This document shows positions 42,958-51,287 of a stretch of 64,000 nt of DNA, piece after piece (position 1 is the first letter of the stretch; every line of letters starts with the position of its first letter). The position numbers and the translations under genes were made by a program. Under the pieces are notes generated by a model. It was not told where the DNA came from. It was given only the letters and a program-made list of their open reading frames with translations, and searched no databases. The stretch is from CAVVNN01 sp963838035 (GTDB lineage: Bacteria; Actinomycetota; Thermoleophilia; Solirubrobacterales; 70-9): positions 677,249 to 741,248 of the forward strand of contig CAWIPM010000002.1 of the NCBI GenBank assembly GCA_963838035.1, read 5' to 3'.

Positions 42958-43305
42958 CTACTCGAGCTCGATCGCGCGCATCGTGTGCTCGTCCGGGAGC
43001 TTGTCGAGGATACGCCTGAGGATCTCGCGCTCGTCCGCCTGGCCGCGCTGAAGGTCGTCGAAGAGGAGCTTGATCGCGGTGTGGGTGATCTTCATCTGCG
43101 GCGGCGAGAGGGTGGCGGACACGATTCCGCGCTCGTCGGGCGCCTTTTCCATCGCCGCGATCGCCCCGCGGGCCAGCGAGCGGATCGGGGGCTCGTGGGC
43201 CTCGTCGGAGATCAGCAGGTTCAGCGCCGTCCGGGCAGAGCGAACCTCTTCCTCCTCGAGGAAAAGGTGGAACGGTGGTTCCTGCCCGCCTCCCCCGCCA
43301 CGCAC
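42958..43305 (-). CDS. Hypothetical helical protein
   Basis: 115 residues, GTG start. Acidic and rich in helix formers (VRSARTALNLLISDEAHEPP, REILRRILDKLPDEHTMRAI), no signal peptide or cysteine. A central SPPQMKITHTAIKLLFDDLQ resembles a short dimerisation helix. I do not recognise it. It lies 4 bp downstream of the MaoC-like gene on the same strand, so the two form an operon. Confidence 0.65.
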   Translation of the reverse strand: MRGGGGGQEPPFHLFLEEEEVRSARTALNLLISDEAHEPPIRSLARGAIAAMEKAPDERGIVSATLSPPQMKITHTAIKLLFDDLQRGQADEREILRRILDKLPDEHTMRAIELE

Positions 43306-43309
43306 GGCT

Positions 43310-43783
43310 TCAGTCCGCCGGAGCCATCACGCGTGTGACCGAGTCGCCCACGAGGCAGGGCTTCTCGTTGCCCTCGACCTCGAGGGTGAAGCGGGTTACC
43401 ACCTGCCACCAGCCACCGCCCACCTCGTCGACCGAGACCACCTCGGCCTTGCCGCGGACTCTGCTGTCGACGGGGACCGGAGCCGGGAAGCGGATCTTGT
43501 TCCAGCCATAGTTGACGCCGAGGGCGAAGCCGGTCGAGGAGATCATCTCCTTGCGGAAGCCGTCGACCAGCGAGAGGGTGAGGTTGCCGTGGGCAATCGT
43601 CGTCCCGAAGGGGCTCTCCGACCTGGCCCGCTCGACGTCGACATGGATCCACTGGTCGTCGCCGGAGACCCTGGCGAAGGTGTCGATGTCCTCCTGGGTC
43701 ACGGTCCGCCAATCGCTCGGGCCGATCTCCTGCCCGATCAGCGCCTGCATGCCCTCGACTCCCTGCACCTCGACCGTTGTCAT
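43310..43783 (-). CDS. MaoC-like (R)-specific enoyl-CoA hydratase
   Basis: 157 residues. Hot-dog fold with DIDTFARVSGDDQWIHVDVE, holding the Asp and His of the hydratase-2 motif, then SPFGTTIAHGNLTLSLVDGF. Typical MaoC dehydratase, probably of fatty-acid or polyhydroxyalkanoate metabolism. ATG 43783 follows TAGACT by 8 nt. Followed after 4 bp by the hypothetical helical gene. Confidence 0.9.
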   Translation of the reverse strand: MTTVEVQGVEGMQALIGQEIGPSDWRTVTQEDIDTFARVSGDDQWIHVDVERARSESPFGTTIAHGNLTLSLVDGFRKEMISSTGFALGVNYGWNKIRFPAPVPVDSRVRGKAEVVSVDEVGGGWWQVVTRFTLEVEGNEKPCLVGDSVTRVMAPAD

Positions 43784-43813
43784 CGCCGGGCAGTCTAAAC
43801 GCGCGGCGCAATC

Positions 43814-43966
43814 TCAGACCAGCTCAGACGGATGGGAGAGCCGCAGGCCGGGGACGCGCTCGAAGTGGGAGATGTTCCGGGTCACCAGGGTCGCCCACGC
43901 CTCCTCGCGCGCCTTCTCCCACTCCCTGACGTCGCTCTCGCTCCAGGCTCCCTCAGCGTCGCGAGT
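43814..43966 (-). pseudogene. C-terminal remnant of a PIN-domain (VapC) toxin
   Basis: A minus-strand frame ends WATLVTRNISHFERVPGLRL and then SHPSELV, the end of many VapC toxins (the last Asp-type loop ATxVTRNxxHFxRVPGL). Upstream the frame reads DAEGAWSESDVREWEKAREE without PIN features, and no antitoxin is present. It is a scrap of a former toxin-antitoxin locus. Confidence 0.6.
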
Positions 43967-44017
43967 CAATTATCATCCTCTGGCGCGCGCATGTAGCCGG
44001 GGAGAAGCCGAACTACA

Positions 44018-46198
44018 ATGATGAGCCGAGATGATTACGAATCAGAGCTTGGGCGGCGCAAGCGCAACACGCTCTGGTTCCTCGGCCTTCCAGTAGCACT
44101 TATGTTTGTGTTTGTCGGTTCTCTATCCGCTGCGGGACCAGCATCGGCATCGAATGTATCCGGGATCGCCTCGGCATGGGGCGACAACAGCTATGGCGAG
44201 CTGGGCAACGGTCAGGAAGGCTGGGCATCTGACAGCAAGGTGCCGGTCGAGGTGAGCGGGCTAAGCGGGGTCAGCGCCATCGCAGCGGGCGGTGCGGACG
44301 GTCTCGCACTGCTCGAAGATGGAACCGTGATGGCCTGGGGGAACAACGGCGCAGGCGGTCTCGGAGATGGCACCATCCTTCAACGAAACGCCCCCGTAAC
44401 CGTCAACGGATTGACCGGGGTGAGGGCCATCGCCGCGGGCGATGGCCACAGCCTGGCACTGCTGGAAAACGGAACGGTGATGGCCTGGGGCCGCAACGAC
44501 GAGGGTCAGCTGGGCATCGGCACCACCACCGGGCCGGAAACGTGCATGAGCGAACTGCCGTGCAGCACAACGCCGGTGCAGGTCAATGGTCTCAGCGGCG
44601 TCAAGGCAATCGCCGCCGGCTACAACGACAGCCTCGCCCTGCTCGAAAACGGCACGGTGATGGCCTGGGGAGAGGGACAATGGGGCCAGTTGGGCAATGG
44701 GACCGAGGGCCTCGCCAGCTGTGGGGACGAACTCCTTTGCAACCCAACTCCCATCGCGGTGCGCGGCCTTGGCGGAGTGACCGCGATCGCTTCTGGATTT
44801 ACTCAAAGCCTCGCCCTCCTGGAAAACGGCACGGTGATGGCCTGGGGATTGAACGGGGCCGGACAGCTGGGCATCGGCACGACGGCGGGACCCGAAAGCT
44901 GCGGCTGGGAGATCCCGTGCAGCAGGACTCCCGTTGCGGTGAGCGGACTCGACAACGTGACCGCGATCGCCACCGGAGGGCTCCACGACCTGGCCCTCCT
45001 CAATGACGGCACGGTGATGAGCTGGGGCTACAACCTCAGTGGCCAGCTCGGCGACGGCACCAATACCAACCGCGACGTTCCGGTGCCGGTGAGCGGCCTG
45101 AGCGCCGTCACCGCGGTCTCGGCCGGCATGTACGACAGCATGGCGATTCTCGAAGGTGGCACTGCCATGTCCTGGGGGTGGAACGTGGTGTGGACGCTCG
45201 GCAACAGCAGCGCCGGAGAAGAAAGTCTGGTGCCGATCCCGGTCAGCGGCTTGACCGGCGTGACCGCGATAGCGGCTGGCGACTCCCACAGCCTCGCGGT
45301 CGCAGCGGCGCCTCCATTCTCCCCTCAGGTCTCCAGGGTCGAGCCGCACAACGGCCCAGAATCCGGGGGCACCGCGGTTGAAATCGCGGGCAGCAACTTC
45401 AGTGGCGCTACCGCTATCGACTTTGGCGCCAACGCCGCCGAAATCTTCACCGTCAACTCGGCCAGCTCGATCACCGCCGTCTCCCCGCCCGGCTCAGGAA
45501 TGGTCCACATCACAGTGACGACCCCGGCAGGAACGAGCTACGAGAACGTAAGGGATCGCTTCAGCTATGGGGGGGCGCGGATCGAGAGGGTCGAACCCGA
45601 CGACGGTGTGCCGTCCGGCGGCACGCCGGTGCGGATCATCGGCAGCGGCTTCGAAGGCGCCACGGCGGTCCGCTTCGGCTCGACCGAGGCCGAGGAATTT
45701 GAAGTGGATTCGGAAACCCAGATCACCGCCGTCTCCCCGCCCGGCTCGGGCACAGTTGACGTAACCGTGGAGGGCCCTGCGGGAATCAGTCCGACTAGCT
45801 CCGCAGACCTCTTCACATACGGCCAACCTGAACCGCAACAGGCGCAACCTTCAGCCGAGCTCCCGCCCCGCCCGGGATCGATCCAGCTGCTGAGCTGCGC
45901 AGCGGTGGAGCAGGCCAGGAGTGGTAGTGGTGCCCAAAAGCCGCGCTGGCGGTCGGGTGCGGACTGGGTCTGCCACAGCCCGCGATTCCCGGGACCACCT
46001 GAGGCGCCAAGCAACGCGAGGGAGCTAGCAGTCCGGCTAACACGCGGCAACGTCCTCTATGCAACCGGGACAGCAACCATCGGTCATCCCCGCGCACGGC
46101 TGGCATTGAGCCACCTGCGATCCCTCAGGCGCGGGCGCTACAGACTGACGCTTGCCCACGACCGCAGACTGCGGCACGCGATAGTCATCATTCGCTGA
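44018..46198 (+). CDS. Secreted RCC1-repeat and TIG-domain protein
   Basis: 726 residues. A TM/signal segment (TLWFLGLPVALMFVFVGSLS) is followed by about seven RCC1 repeats (residues ~50-430), each with a hydrophobic AIAAG..SLALLENGTVMAWG core, then two IPT/TIG Ig-like domains (VSRVEPHNGPESGGTAVEIA; IERVEPDDGVPSGGTPVRII) and a C-terminal Arg-rich beta domain. RCC1 beta-propellers with TIG domains are common in secreted proteins of high-GC soil bacteria; the ligand is unknown. First ATG at 44018, second at 44021. Confidence 0.88.
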   Translation: MMSRDDYESELGRRKRNTLWFLGLPVALMFVFVGSLSAAGPASASNVSGIASAWGDNSYGELGNGQEGWASDSKVPVEVSGLSGVSAIAAGGADGLALLEDGTVMAWGNNGAGGLGDGTILQRNAPVTVNGLTGVRAIAAGDGHSLALLENGTVMAWGRNDEGQLGIGTTTGPETCMSELPCSTTPVQVNGLSGVKAIAAGYNDSLALLENGTVMAWGEGQWGQLGNGTEGLASCGDELLCNPTPIAVRGLGGVTAIASGFTQSLALLENGTVMAWGLNGAGQLGIGTTAGPESCGWEIPCSRTPVAVSGLDNVTAIATGGLHDLALLNDGTVMSWGYNLSGQLGDGTNTNRDVPVPVSGLSAVTAVSAGMYDSMAILEGGTAMSWGWNVVWTLGNSSAGEESLVPIPVSGLTGVTAIAAGDSHSLAVAAAPPFSPQVSRVEPHNGPESGGTAVEIAGSNFSGATAIDFGANAAEIFTVNSASSITAVSPPGSGMVHITVTTPAGTSYENVRDRFSYGGARIERVEPDDGVPSGGTPVRIIGSGFEGATAVRFGSTEAEEFEVDSETQITAVSPPGSGTVDVTVEGPAGISPTSSADLFTYGQPEPQQAQPSAELPPRPGSIQLLSCAAVEQARSGSGAQKPRWRSGADWVCHSPRFPGPPEAPSNARELAVRLTRGNVLYATGTATIGHPRARLALSHLRSLRRGRYRLTLAHDRRLRHAIVIIR

Positions 46199-46254
46199 GA
46201 ATCCGGCGTCAGCACAATCTCCCCATGGGGGGCCACCGCCTCAGAGGCTGAGGT

Positions 46255-46440
46255 TCAAAGAGAGGTCCAAGGAATGGGTTGGGCGATCCCCTCAGCGCCG
46301 GCCGAGGAGGTGGCGAAGGGGTTGAAGGTGGACTCGGCCATCAGCTGGGCGGCGAGCAGCGCCGCGGCGACGTTCCAGCGGGCGGCCGCGGCGATCAGCG
46401 GGGCTCGGAAGCGAGGCGGGACGAAGGAGGGCAGGGTCGC
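46255..46440 (-). pseudogene. Lytic transglycosylase (SLT) fragment
   Basis: Minus-strand frame: PSFVPPRFRAPLIAAAARWN and VAAALLAAQLMAESTFNPFA followed by TSSAGAEGIAQ, which is the core of SLT-type lysozyme-like domains (catalytic Glu in AESTF, then AxGxxQ). After GIAQ the coding ends within seven codons, and upstream the frame decays and meets a stop. Both ends are missing, so this is a gene scrap. Confidence 0.65.
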
Positions 46441-46529
46441 CCGCCGGGCGGCGCGCCGTCTCCCCCGCCCCCGGCGACCATGTCATCCGCCTCCGAGCAG
46501 GGCGGCGGGCCCCTGGCGTAGCCGTAGTG

Positions 46530-47990
46530 CTACGGGTTGTGTTTATGTGGTTTCCGCTGATGGGGTCGTCGGATTCGGAACGTTCCGAATCTTGCTGGCG
46601 TCGGGTCGATTCCGTATTCAGGAATCGAGGCGCGAACTTCGAAGAGGTGCGGGCCGTAGGACAGGTGCCCATAGGTTCTGGGAGACACGCACGGGGCGAA
46701 GCGCCCACGATCGAGCCGGCATTCGAAGCTTGCGCCCTCCAGGTCTGCACGGAACCAGAACCTTGCCCAGCGCCGCCGATGCCTGATGCGCTTGCGGCCG
46801 ATGGAGGTCGTCCTCGGTTTCGTCTGAAATAGAGGAACCATGGGGAAGACAGAAGACCCATTTACATCGCTTTGCGGAATGGGTTCCTTGAGGGCAAGTT
46901 CGGCGTCGATGCCACTGTGAAGTTCCGGAACCGTCAAGGTGAGCGGCGTCGCGTCCGCGCGACTGGAAGCGCCCTGGTAGTACTGCTTGAGGTATCGGCT
47001 GTGCTCTTCGACCGAACCTTCTTCGTCGCCTTGTCGTTCGGGCGAGAAGACGACCAGGTATTCGCCACTCGTCATGCTGCCGACCACGTAGTTCCCGTCT
47101 TCGGAGGTTTCGTTGCACCGCGACCATTCATTGCCACCGATTTCCAGGGTGCAGACTTCGACAGACCGGGCCGGTCCGTGAGTTTCCGGATCGATCACCC
47201 TGCCGCTGATGCCCGCAGATTCGTTCAGCGCTTGATCTATGCCTGTTGCCGTCGAGCCTTGTACCACCGGGACGAGTTCTCCCCTTTCCTTGGAGGGGCT
47301 TTCCTCGTACCAGCGAGCGAAATAGTTGACGCGAAATTCGGGCTTGAACTTGACCCAGTAGGAATCGGTGAGCAGGCCCTTAATCGTGTAGTCGCCGTTC
47401 GCATCGGAACGATCGCAGTGGCCGGTGTAGTCGGTCTGGGAGCGGGCACAAACGTTGACTTGGGCAACGGGTTCTCCGCTCGAGGCGCTCGTCACCCGTC
47501 CGGAGATCTGACCACCAACGGCCAGCTTGATTTCGATGCCCGAGAGCGCTTGCCCGGCGTCCAGATGCAGGACCTGGGCTTCTTCTCGGCTCCGGACGCC
47601 GTCGTAGTAGCCGCCGATGAAGTTCGCCTCGGTGATCATCTGCAGCCTGTAGTCGCCTTCGGGCTGTTCGGGGATCAGGAAGTTGCCCGACGAATCAGAC
47701 CACCGCGGCGTTCCTTGATACTTATCGGGAGGGATTTCTCGCTCGGCCGTCACCTGCACCCCCGGGATCGGTTCTCCGTTGGATGCGCTGGTGACGGTCC
47801 CAGAGATCGACCCGGTGTCGTCGCCTAGGGCCGGTGCAGGTGCGACAAGCAGCAGTCCACTTATGAGGCTCGCGAGGGCGAAACCGCCAAATCCCAGAGT
47901 GCGCGGATAGGGGGATATTGAGCGAGCGGGGCACGGGTTCTCTGTAGTCGAGACACGGCGCTCCCTTGCCGTTCGAGATGCCTCAAGCAC
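46530..47990 (-). CDS. Secreted multi-domain protein with carboxypeptidase-regulatory-like repeats
   Basis: 486 residues, GTG start. A signal peptide (LGFGGFALASLISGLLLVAP) is followed by three repeats of a carboxypeptidase-regulatory-like beta-sandwich: GSISGTVTSASNGEPIPGVQ, GQISGRVTSASSGEPVAQVN and AGISGRVIDPETHGPARSVE. The C-terminal domain has the Ig-like SFECRLDRGRFAPCVSPRTY signature. A basic tail (RRPHQRKPHKHNP) closes it. Probably exposed on the surface; no enzyme site. Convergent with the RCC1 gene, with the SLT scrap between. Confidence 0.85.
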   Translation of the reverse strand: MLEASRTARERRVSTTENPCPARSISPYPRTLGFGGFALASLISGLLLVAPAPALGDDTGSISGTVTSASNGEPIPGVQVTAEREIPPDKYQGTPRWSDSSGNFLIPEQPEGDYRLQMITEANFIGGYYDGVRSREEAQVLHLDAGQALSGIEIKLAVGGQISGRVTSASSGEPVAQVNVCARSQTDYTGHCDRSDANGDYTIKGLLTDSYWVKFKPEFRVNYFARWYEESPSKERGELVPVVQGSTATGIDQALNESAGISGRVIDPETHGPARSVEVCTLEIGGNEWSRCNETSEDGNYVVGSMTSGEYLVVFSPERQGDEEGSVEEHSRYLKQYYQGASSRADATPLTLTVPELHSGIDAELALKEPIPQSDVNGSSVFPMVPLFQTKPRTTSIGRKRIRHRRRWARFWFRADLEGASFECRLDRGRFAPCVSPRTYGHLSYGPHLFEVRASIPEYGIDPTPARFGTFRIRRPHQRKPHKHNP

Positions 47991-48366
47991 TCGCTAATCG
48001 TAGCGCCGCGAACCACTTCACCTGCCGAGTACCCGGGAAGCTATCGAGAGACCGTGAACATCATTGAGTACCGTTGTGTACATAATCAGGATGATCGTTA
48101 GCAGTAAGTGCTCTCGGCTGACTGGGGCAAGGACGCCTCTGAGAGGCCAGGGAAGCAGACTGCTTCCCTGGCGAGCACCTGCGCGCTGATCAGGTCGGCC
48201 ATCGGCGATCCGAACAGCGCCCGCTCAAGAGGTAGTGTGTGTGCGTGGTCGGCTGCGTCCAAAGGGCCGAAAGGCGCCTCGCGGGACGAGGTGGCTGCGG
48301 ACGGGGAATCTAGGGAGATGTCTGGGGGGTTGGTCCGGGGCTGGATCCCTCGTTACAGTCTTCAAC
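47991..48366. other. Gap with hairpin
   Basis: No supported gene. It is AT-richer near 48050-48110 (TACATAATCAGGATGATC), where promoters for the divergent sides may lie. A hairpin occupies 48146-48172. Confidence 0.4.
48146..48172. repeat. 12-bp perfect inverted repeat
   Basis: GCCAGGGAAGCA (48146-48157), GAC, TGCTTCCCTGGC (48161-48172). A stable hairpin with a 3-nt loop and no U-tract. Confidence 0.7.
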
Positions 48367-48600
48367 ATGCAGGGCGGCGGGGGGAGAGCGCGGACCGGCA
48401 TATTTGGTCTCATCGTCGGCTTCGCTGCATTGCTGGTCAGTTCGGCACCTGCTTGGGCCGAAGAACCGCCACGCTCACTCGGAGACCCGTCTTTGCTGCG
48501 CCATCCCATGCCCGCACCGTGGCGGCCACGGGCGCCCGCGTGGCGCGCTCAGCTCGGCGATTCAGCGCACGAAGCGAATCAGAAGACGAACGAGCGGCAC
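48367..48600 (+). pseudogene. Truncated secreted protein with a functional-looking start
   Basis: ATG 48367 follows TACAGT (48354-48359) by 7 nt. The frame starts MQGGGGRARTGIFGLIVGFA then ALLVSSAPAWAEEPP, a convincing signal peptide with an AWA cleavage site. Downstream the sequence is Arg/Pro-rich without any domain and then runs antisense into the next gene, so the mature part is missing. Confidence 0.5.
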
Positions 48601-48605
48601 ACCGC

Positions 48606-50240
48606 TCAGATCTGCTCCGGCACCATCTCGATCGCGCCGCAGGGGCACTCGGCCACACACAGCCCGCAGCCCTTGCAGAAGTCGAGGTCGATCTCGTACA
48701 GCTCCCCCGGCTGCCCCAACTTGATCACCGCGTTGTCGGGGCAGACGCCGTAGCAGTTGTCACAGGAGAAGCAGCTGCCGCAGGAGAGGCAGCGGCGCGC
48801 CTCGAACAGGGCGTTGTCCTCGTCGAGCCCGCCGACCACCTCCTCGAAGCCCGACGCCCGCCGCGCCGCCTCGAGCCGCGGCTGCTCGGTACGCGGCGCG
48901 TCCGAGTAGTACCAGGTGTTGAGCGTGTCGAAGGAGGCCAGGTCGTGCTTGGGAGGGGGCTCGTAGGCGCGGCTGCGCAGCCAGCCGTCGATGTGCCGCG
49001 CCGCCCGCTTGCCGTGGCCGACCCCGACGGTGACCGTGCGCTCGGCCGGGACCATGTCGCCCCCGGCGAAGATGCCCTGGTGGCCGGTCATCATGTTCGG
49101 CCCGACCGCGACGACGCCGTCGGAGACCTCGATGCCCGCCACTCCCTCCAGCAACGAGAGGTCGGCTTCCTGGCCCAGGGCCAGCACCAGCGAGTCGGCC
49201 TCGAGCTCCTCGGTCTCCCCGGTCGGCTGCGGGAACCCCTCCTCGTCCAGCTCCATCCGCTCCAGGAGCAGCCTGCCGCCCTCGAAGTGCTTGACCGTCG
49301 AGAGCCACTTCATCATCACCCCCTCCTCAGCCGCCTCTTCGACCTCGAAATCGTGGGCCGGCATCCGCTCCGGCGTACGCCGGTAGACGACGACGGCGTC
49401 GGTGGCGCCGAGCCGCCTCGCCGTCCGCGCCACGTCCATCGCGGTGTCGCCGCCGCCGTAGACGGCCACCCGCCGCCCAAGCTGCGGCCGCTCCTCGCCC
49501 TCCATGCTCTCCAGCAGGGAGACGGCGTCGAGGATCCTGTCGGCCTCGCCCGCCGGGATATAGGCGCGGCGGCCGATGTGGGCGCCGACCGCGAGAAAGG
49601 CGGCGTCGAAGCCGCCCTCCCGCATCGAGTCGAGCACGTTGCCGACCTTGCGGTTCAGCTCCAGGGTGACGCCGAGGTCAAGGATGCGGCCCACCTCGGC
49701 CTCGAGGACATCGCGGGGCAGCCGGTACTGGGGGATGCCGAACCGCATCATCCCCCCGGCCAGCGGGCCCGCCTCATGGATCGTCACCTCGTGGCCGAGG
49801 CGGGTCAGCTGGTAGGCGGCGGAGAGGCCCGACGGGCCGGCGCCGACCACCAGCACACGCTTGCCCGATGGCTCGGCGTCGAGCTCGACCTGCCAGCCCT
49901 GCTCGATCGCCTCGTCGCCGAGGAAGCGCTCGACAGAGTGGATGCCGACCGCCTCGTCGAGCTGCCCCCGGTTGCAGGCGGTCTCGCAGGGGTGGTAACA
50001 GACCCGACCCATGATCGCCGGCAGCGGGTTGTCCTCCATCAGCTTGCGCCAGGCGCGCTCGTAGCCCGCCTCGCCCTCCTCGGCCTCATACAGCCAGGCC
50101 TGGATGTTCTCCCCCGCCGGGCAGGCGTGGTTGCAGGGCGGCAGGCGGTCGACGTAGACGGCGCGCTCGGTGCGCCAGCTGCCGGTTTTGTTGGCGAGGC
50201 TGGAGCCGACGTCGAGGGTGATCGCGTAGGGCTTCTCCAT
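48606..50240 (-). CDS. GltD-like FAD/NADPH oxidoreductase fused to a 2[4Fe-4S] ferredoxin
   Basis: 544 residues. The N-terminal Fe-S domain has LPPCNHACPAGENIQAWLY and RVCYHPCETACNRGQLDEAV, as in GltD. RVLVVGAGPSGLSAAYQLTR is the FAD fold, RVAVYGGGDTAMDVARTARR the NADPH fold. The C-terminal ~75 residues carry two ferredoxin clusters: CLSCGSCFSCDNCYGVCP and FCKGCGLCVAECPCGAIEM. In PorABGD enzymes the ferredoxin subunit (PorD) is separate; here it is joined to the flavoprotein, so NAD(P)H could be linked to the 2-oxoacid oxidoreductase encoded just upstream. ATG is 1-4 bp from the porB stop. Confidence 0.9.
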   Translation of the reverse strand: MEKPYAITLDVGSSLANKTGSWRTERAVYVDRLPPCNHACPAGENIQAWLYEAEEGEAGYERAWRKLMEDNPLPAIMGRVCYHPCETACNRGQLDEAVGIHSVERFLGDEAIEQGWQVELDAEPSGKRVLVVGAGPSGLSAAYQLTRLGHEVTIHEAGPLAGGMMRFGIPQYRLPRDVLEAEVGRILDLGVTLELNRKVGNVLDSMREGGFDAAFLAVGAHIGRRAYIPAGEADRILDAVSLLESMEGEERPQLGRRVAVYGGGDTAMDVARTARRLGATDAVVVYRRTPERMPAHDFEVEEAAEEGVMMKWLSTVKHFEGGRLLLERMELDEEGFPQPTGETEELEADSLVLALGQEADLSLLEGVAGIEVSDGVVAVGPNMMTGHQGIFAGGDMVPAERTVTVGVGHGKRAARHIDGWLRSRAYEPPPKHDLASFDTLNTWYYSDAPRTEQPRLEAARRASGFEEVVGGLDEDNALFEARRCLSCGSCFSCDNCYGVCPDNAVIKLGQPGELYEIDLDFCKGCGLCVAECPCGAIEMVPEQI

Positions 50241-51283
50241 CAGGCCGCCTCCCCGCCGTCGGCCTCGGGGAGCAGGCCGAAGCGGTCGATGTTGCGGTCC
50301 GCGATCGCCTGGATGCGCGCGACGATGTCGGCGCGGGGATGCTCGCCGAAGAGATGCGCATAACGTCGCTGCGGCTTCAGGTACTCCTCGACCGGGACCT
50401 GGCGGCGGATCTTCGAGACCTCGGTCACCTCGCCACGCTCCGCCTCGAAGACCGGGAAGAGACCGCTCTCCTTGACCAGGCGGGCGAGCTTGATCGTGTC
50501 GCGCGCCTCCGCGCCCCAGCCCAGCGGGCAGGGGACGAAGACGTGGAGATAGCGGGCGCCGCGGAACTCCATCGCCCGCTCGACCTTGTGCTCGAGGTCG
50601 CGCAGCTCGGCGACCGTCGCGGTCGCCACGTAGGGGATCTCGTGCGCCATCGCGATCGCCGGCAGGTTCTTGCCCTGGCCGAACTCGTTGCCCGGGTGCT
50701 CGCCGATCGGCTTCGTGTTGGCGGTTCGCGCCGCCGGCGGGGTCGCGCCGGAGCGCTGCACGCCGGTGTTCATGTAGGCCTCGTTGTCGTAGCAGATGTA
50801 GAGCACGTCATCGCCGCGCTCGAACATCCCGGAGAGGCAGCCGAAGCCGATGTCGACGGTGCCGCCGTCCCCGCCCTGGCCGACGACCCGCACATCCTCG
50901 CGTCCCTTCGCCCTCAGCGCAGCCGCGACGCCGGTGGCGACGGCGGGAGCGTTGCCGAACAGCGAGTGGATCCAGGGGAGTTGCCAGGAGGACTCCGGGA
51001 ACGGTGTCGAGAAGACCTCGAGGCAGCCGGTCGCGTTCGCCGCGATCAGCTTGCCTGCCGTGGCCCGCATCGCGGCGTCGAGCGCGTAGCGGGCGCCAAG
51101 GGCCTCGCCGCACCCCTGACAGGCCCGGTGGCCCGAGGTGAGGCTGTTGGAGCGGTCCATCCGCGCCTGCACCGAGCGCTGATCGGGATCGAGCAGCCGG
51201 TTGCCCACGACGAAGCTGCCCGCTTGGTAGAACTTCACCCGCTGACTGGCCGTGGCCGCCTCGTTGTCCCGTTGCTCTGCCAT
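50240..51283 (-). CDS. 2-oxoacid:ferredoxin oxidoreductase beta subunit
   Basis: 347 residues, PorB-like. HRACQGCGEALGARYALDAA has the Cys pair for one cluster, GQGGDGGTVDIGFGCLSGMF is the TPP-Mg motif start (GDGG), LYICYDNEAYMNTGVQRSG its end, and TPPAARTANTKPIGEHPGNE the following region with EHPGNEFGQGKN. Binds TPP. The substrate (pyruvate, 2-oxoglutarate or branched-chain acid) cannot be told. Operon porG-porA-porB-gltD/Fd. Confidence 0.92.
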   Translation of the reverse strand: MAEQRDNEAATASQRVKFYQAGSFVVGNRLLDPDQRSVQARMDRSNSLTSGHRACQGCGEALGARYALDAAMRATAGKLIAANATGCLEVFSTPFPESSWQLPWIHSLFGNAPAVATGVAAALRAKGREDVRVVGQGGDGGTVDIGFGCLSGMFERGDDVLYICYDNEAYMNTGVQRSGATPPAARTANTKPIGEHPGNEFGQGKNLPAIAMAHEIPYVATATVAELRDLEHKVERAMEFRGARYLHVFVPCPLGWGAEARDTIKLARLVKESGLFPVFEAERGEVTEVSKIRRQVPVEEYLKPQRRYAHLFGEHPRADIVARIQAIADRNIDRFGLLPEADGGEAA

Positions 51284-51287
51284 CGGC

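Noticed and set aside
48108..50363. A 751-codon plus-strand frame opposite the GltD-ferredoxin gene
   Set aside because: Antisense shadow of a strongly supported gene.
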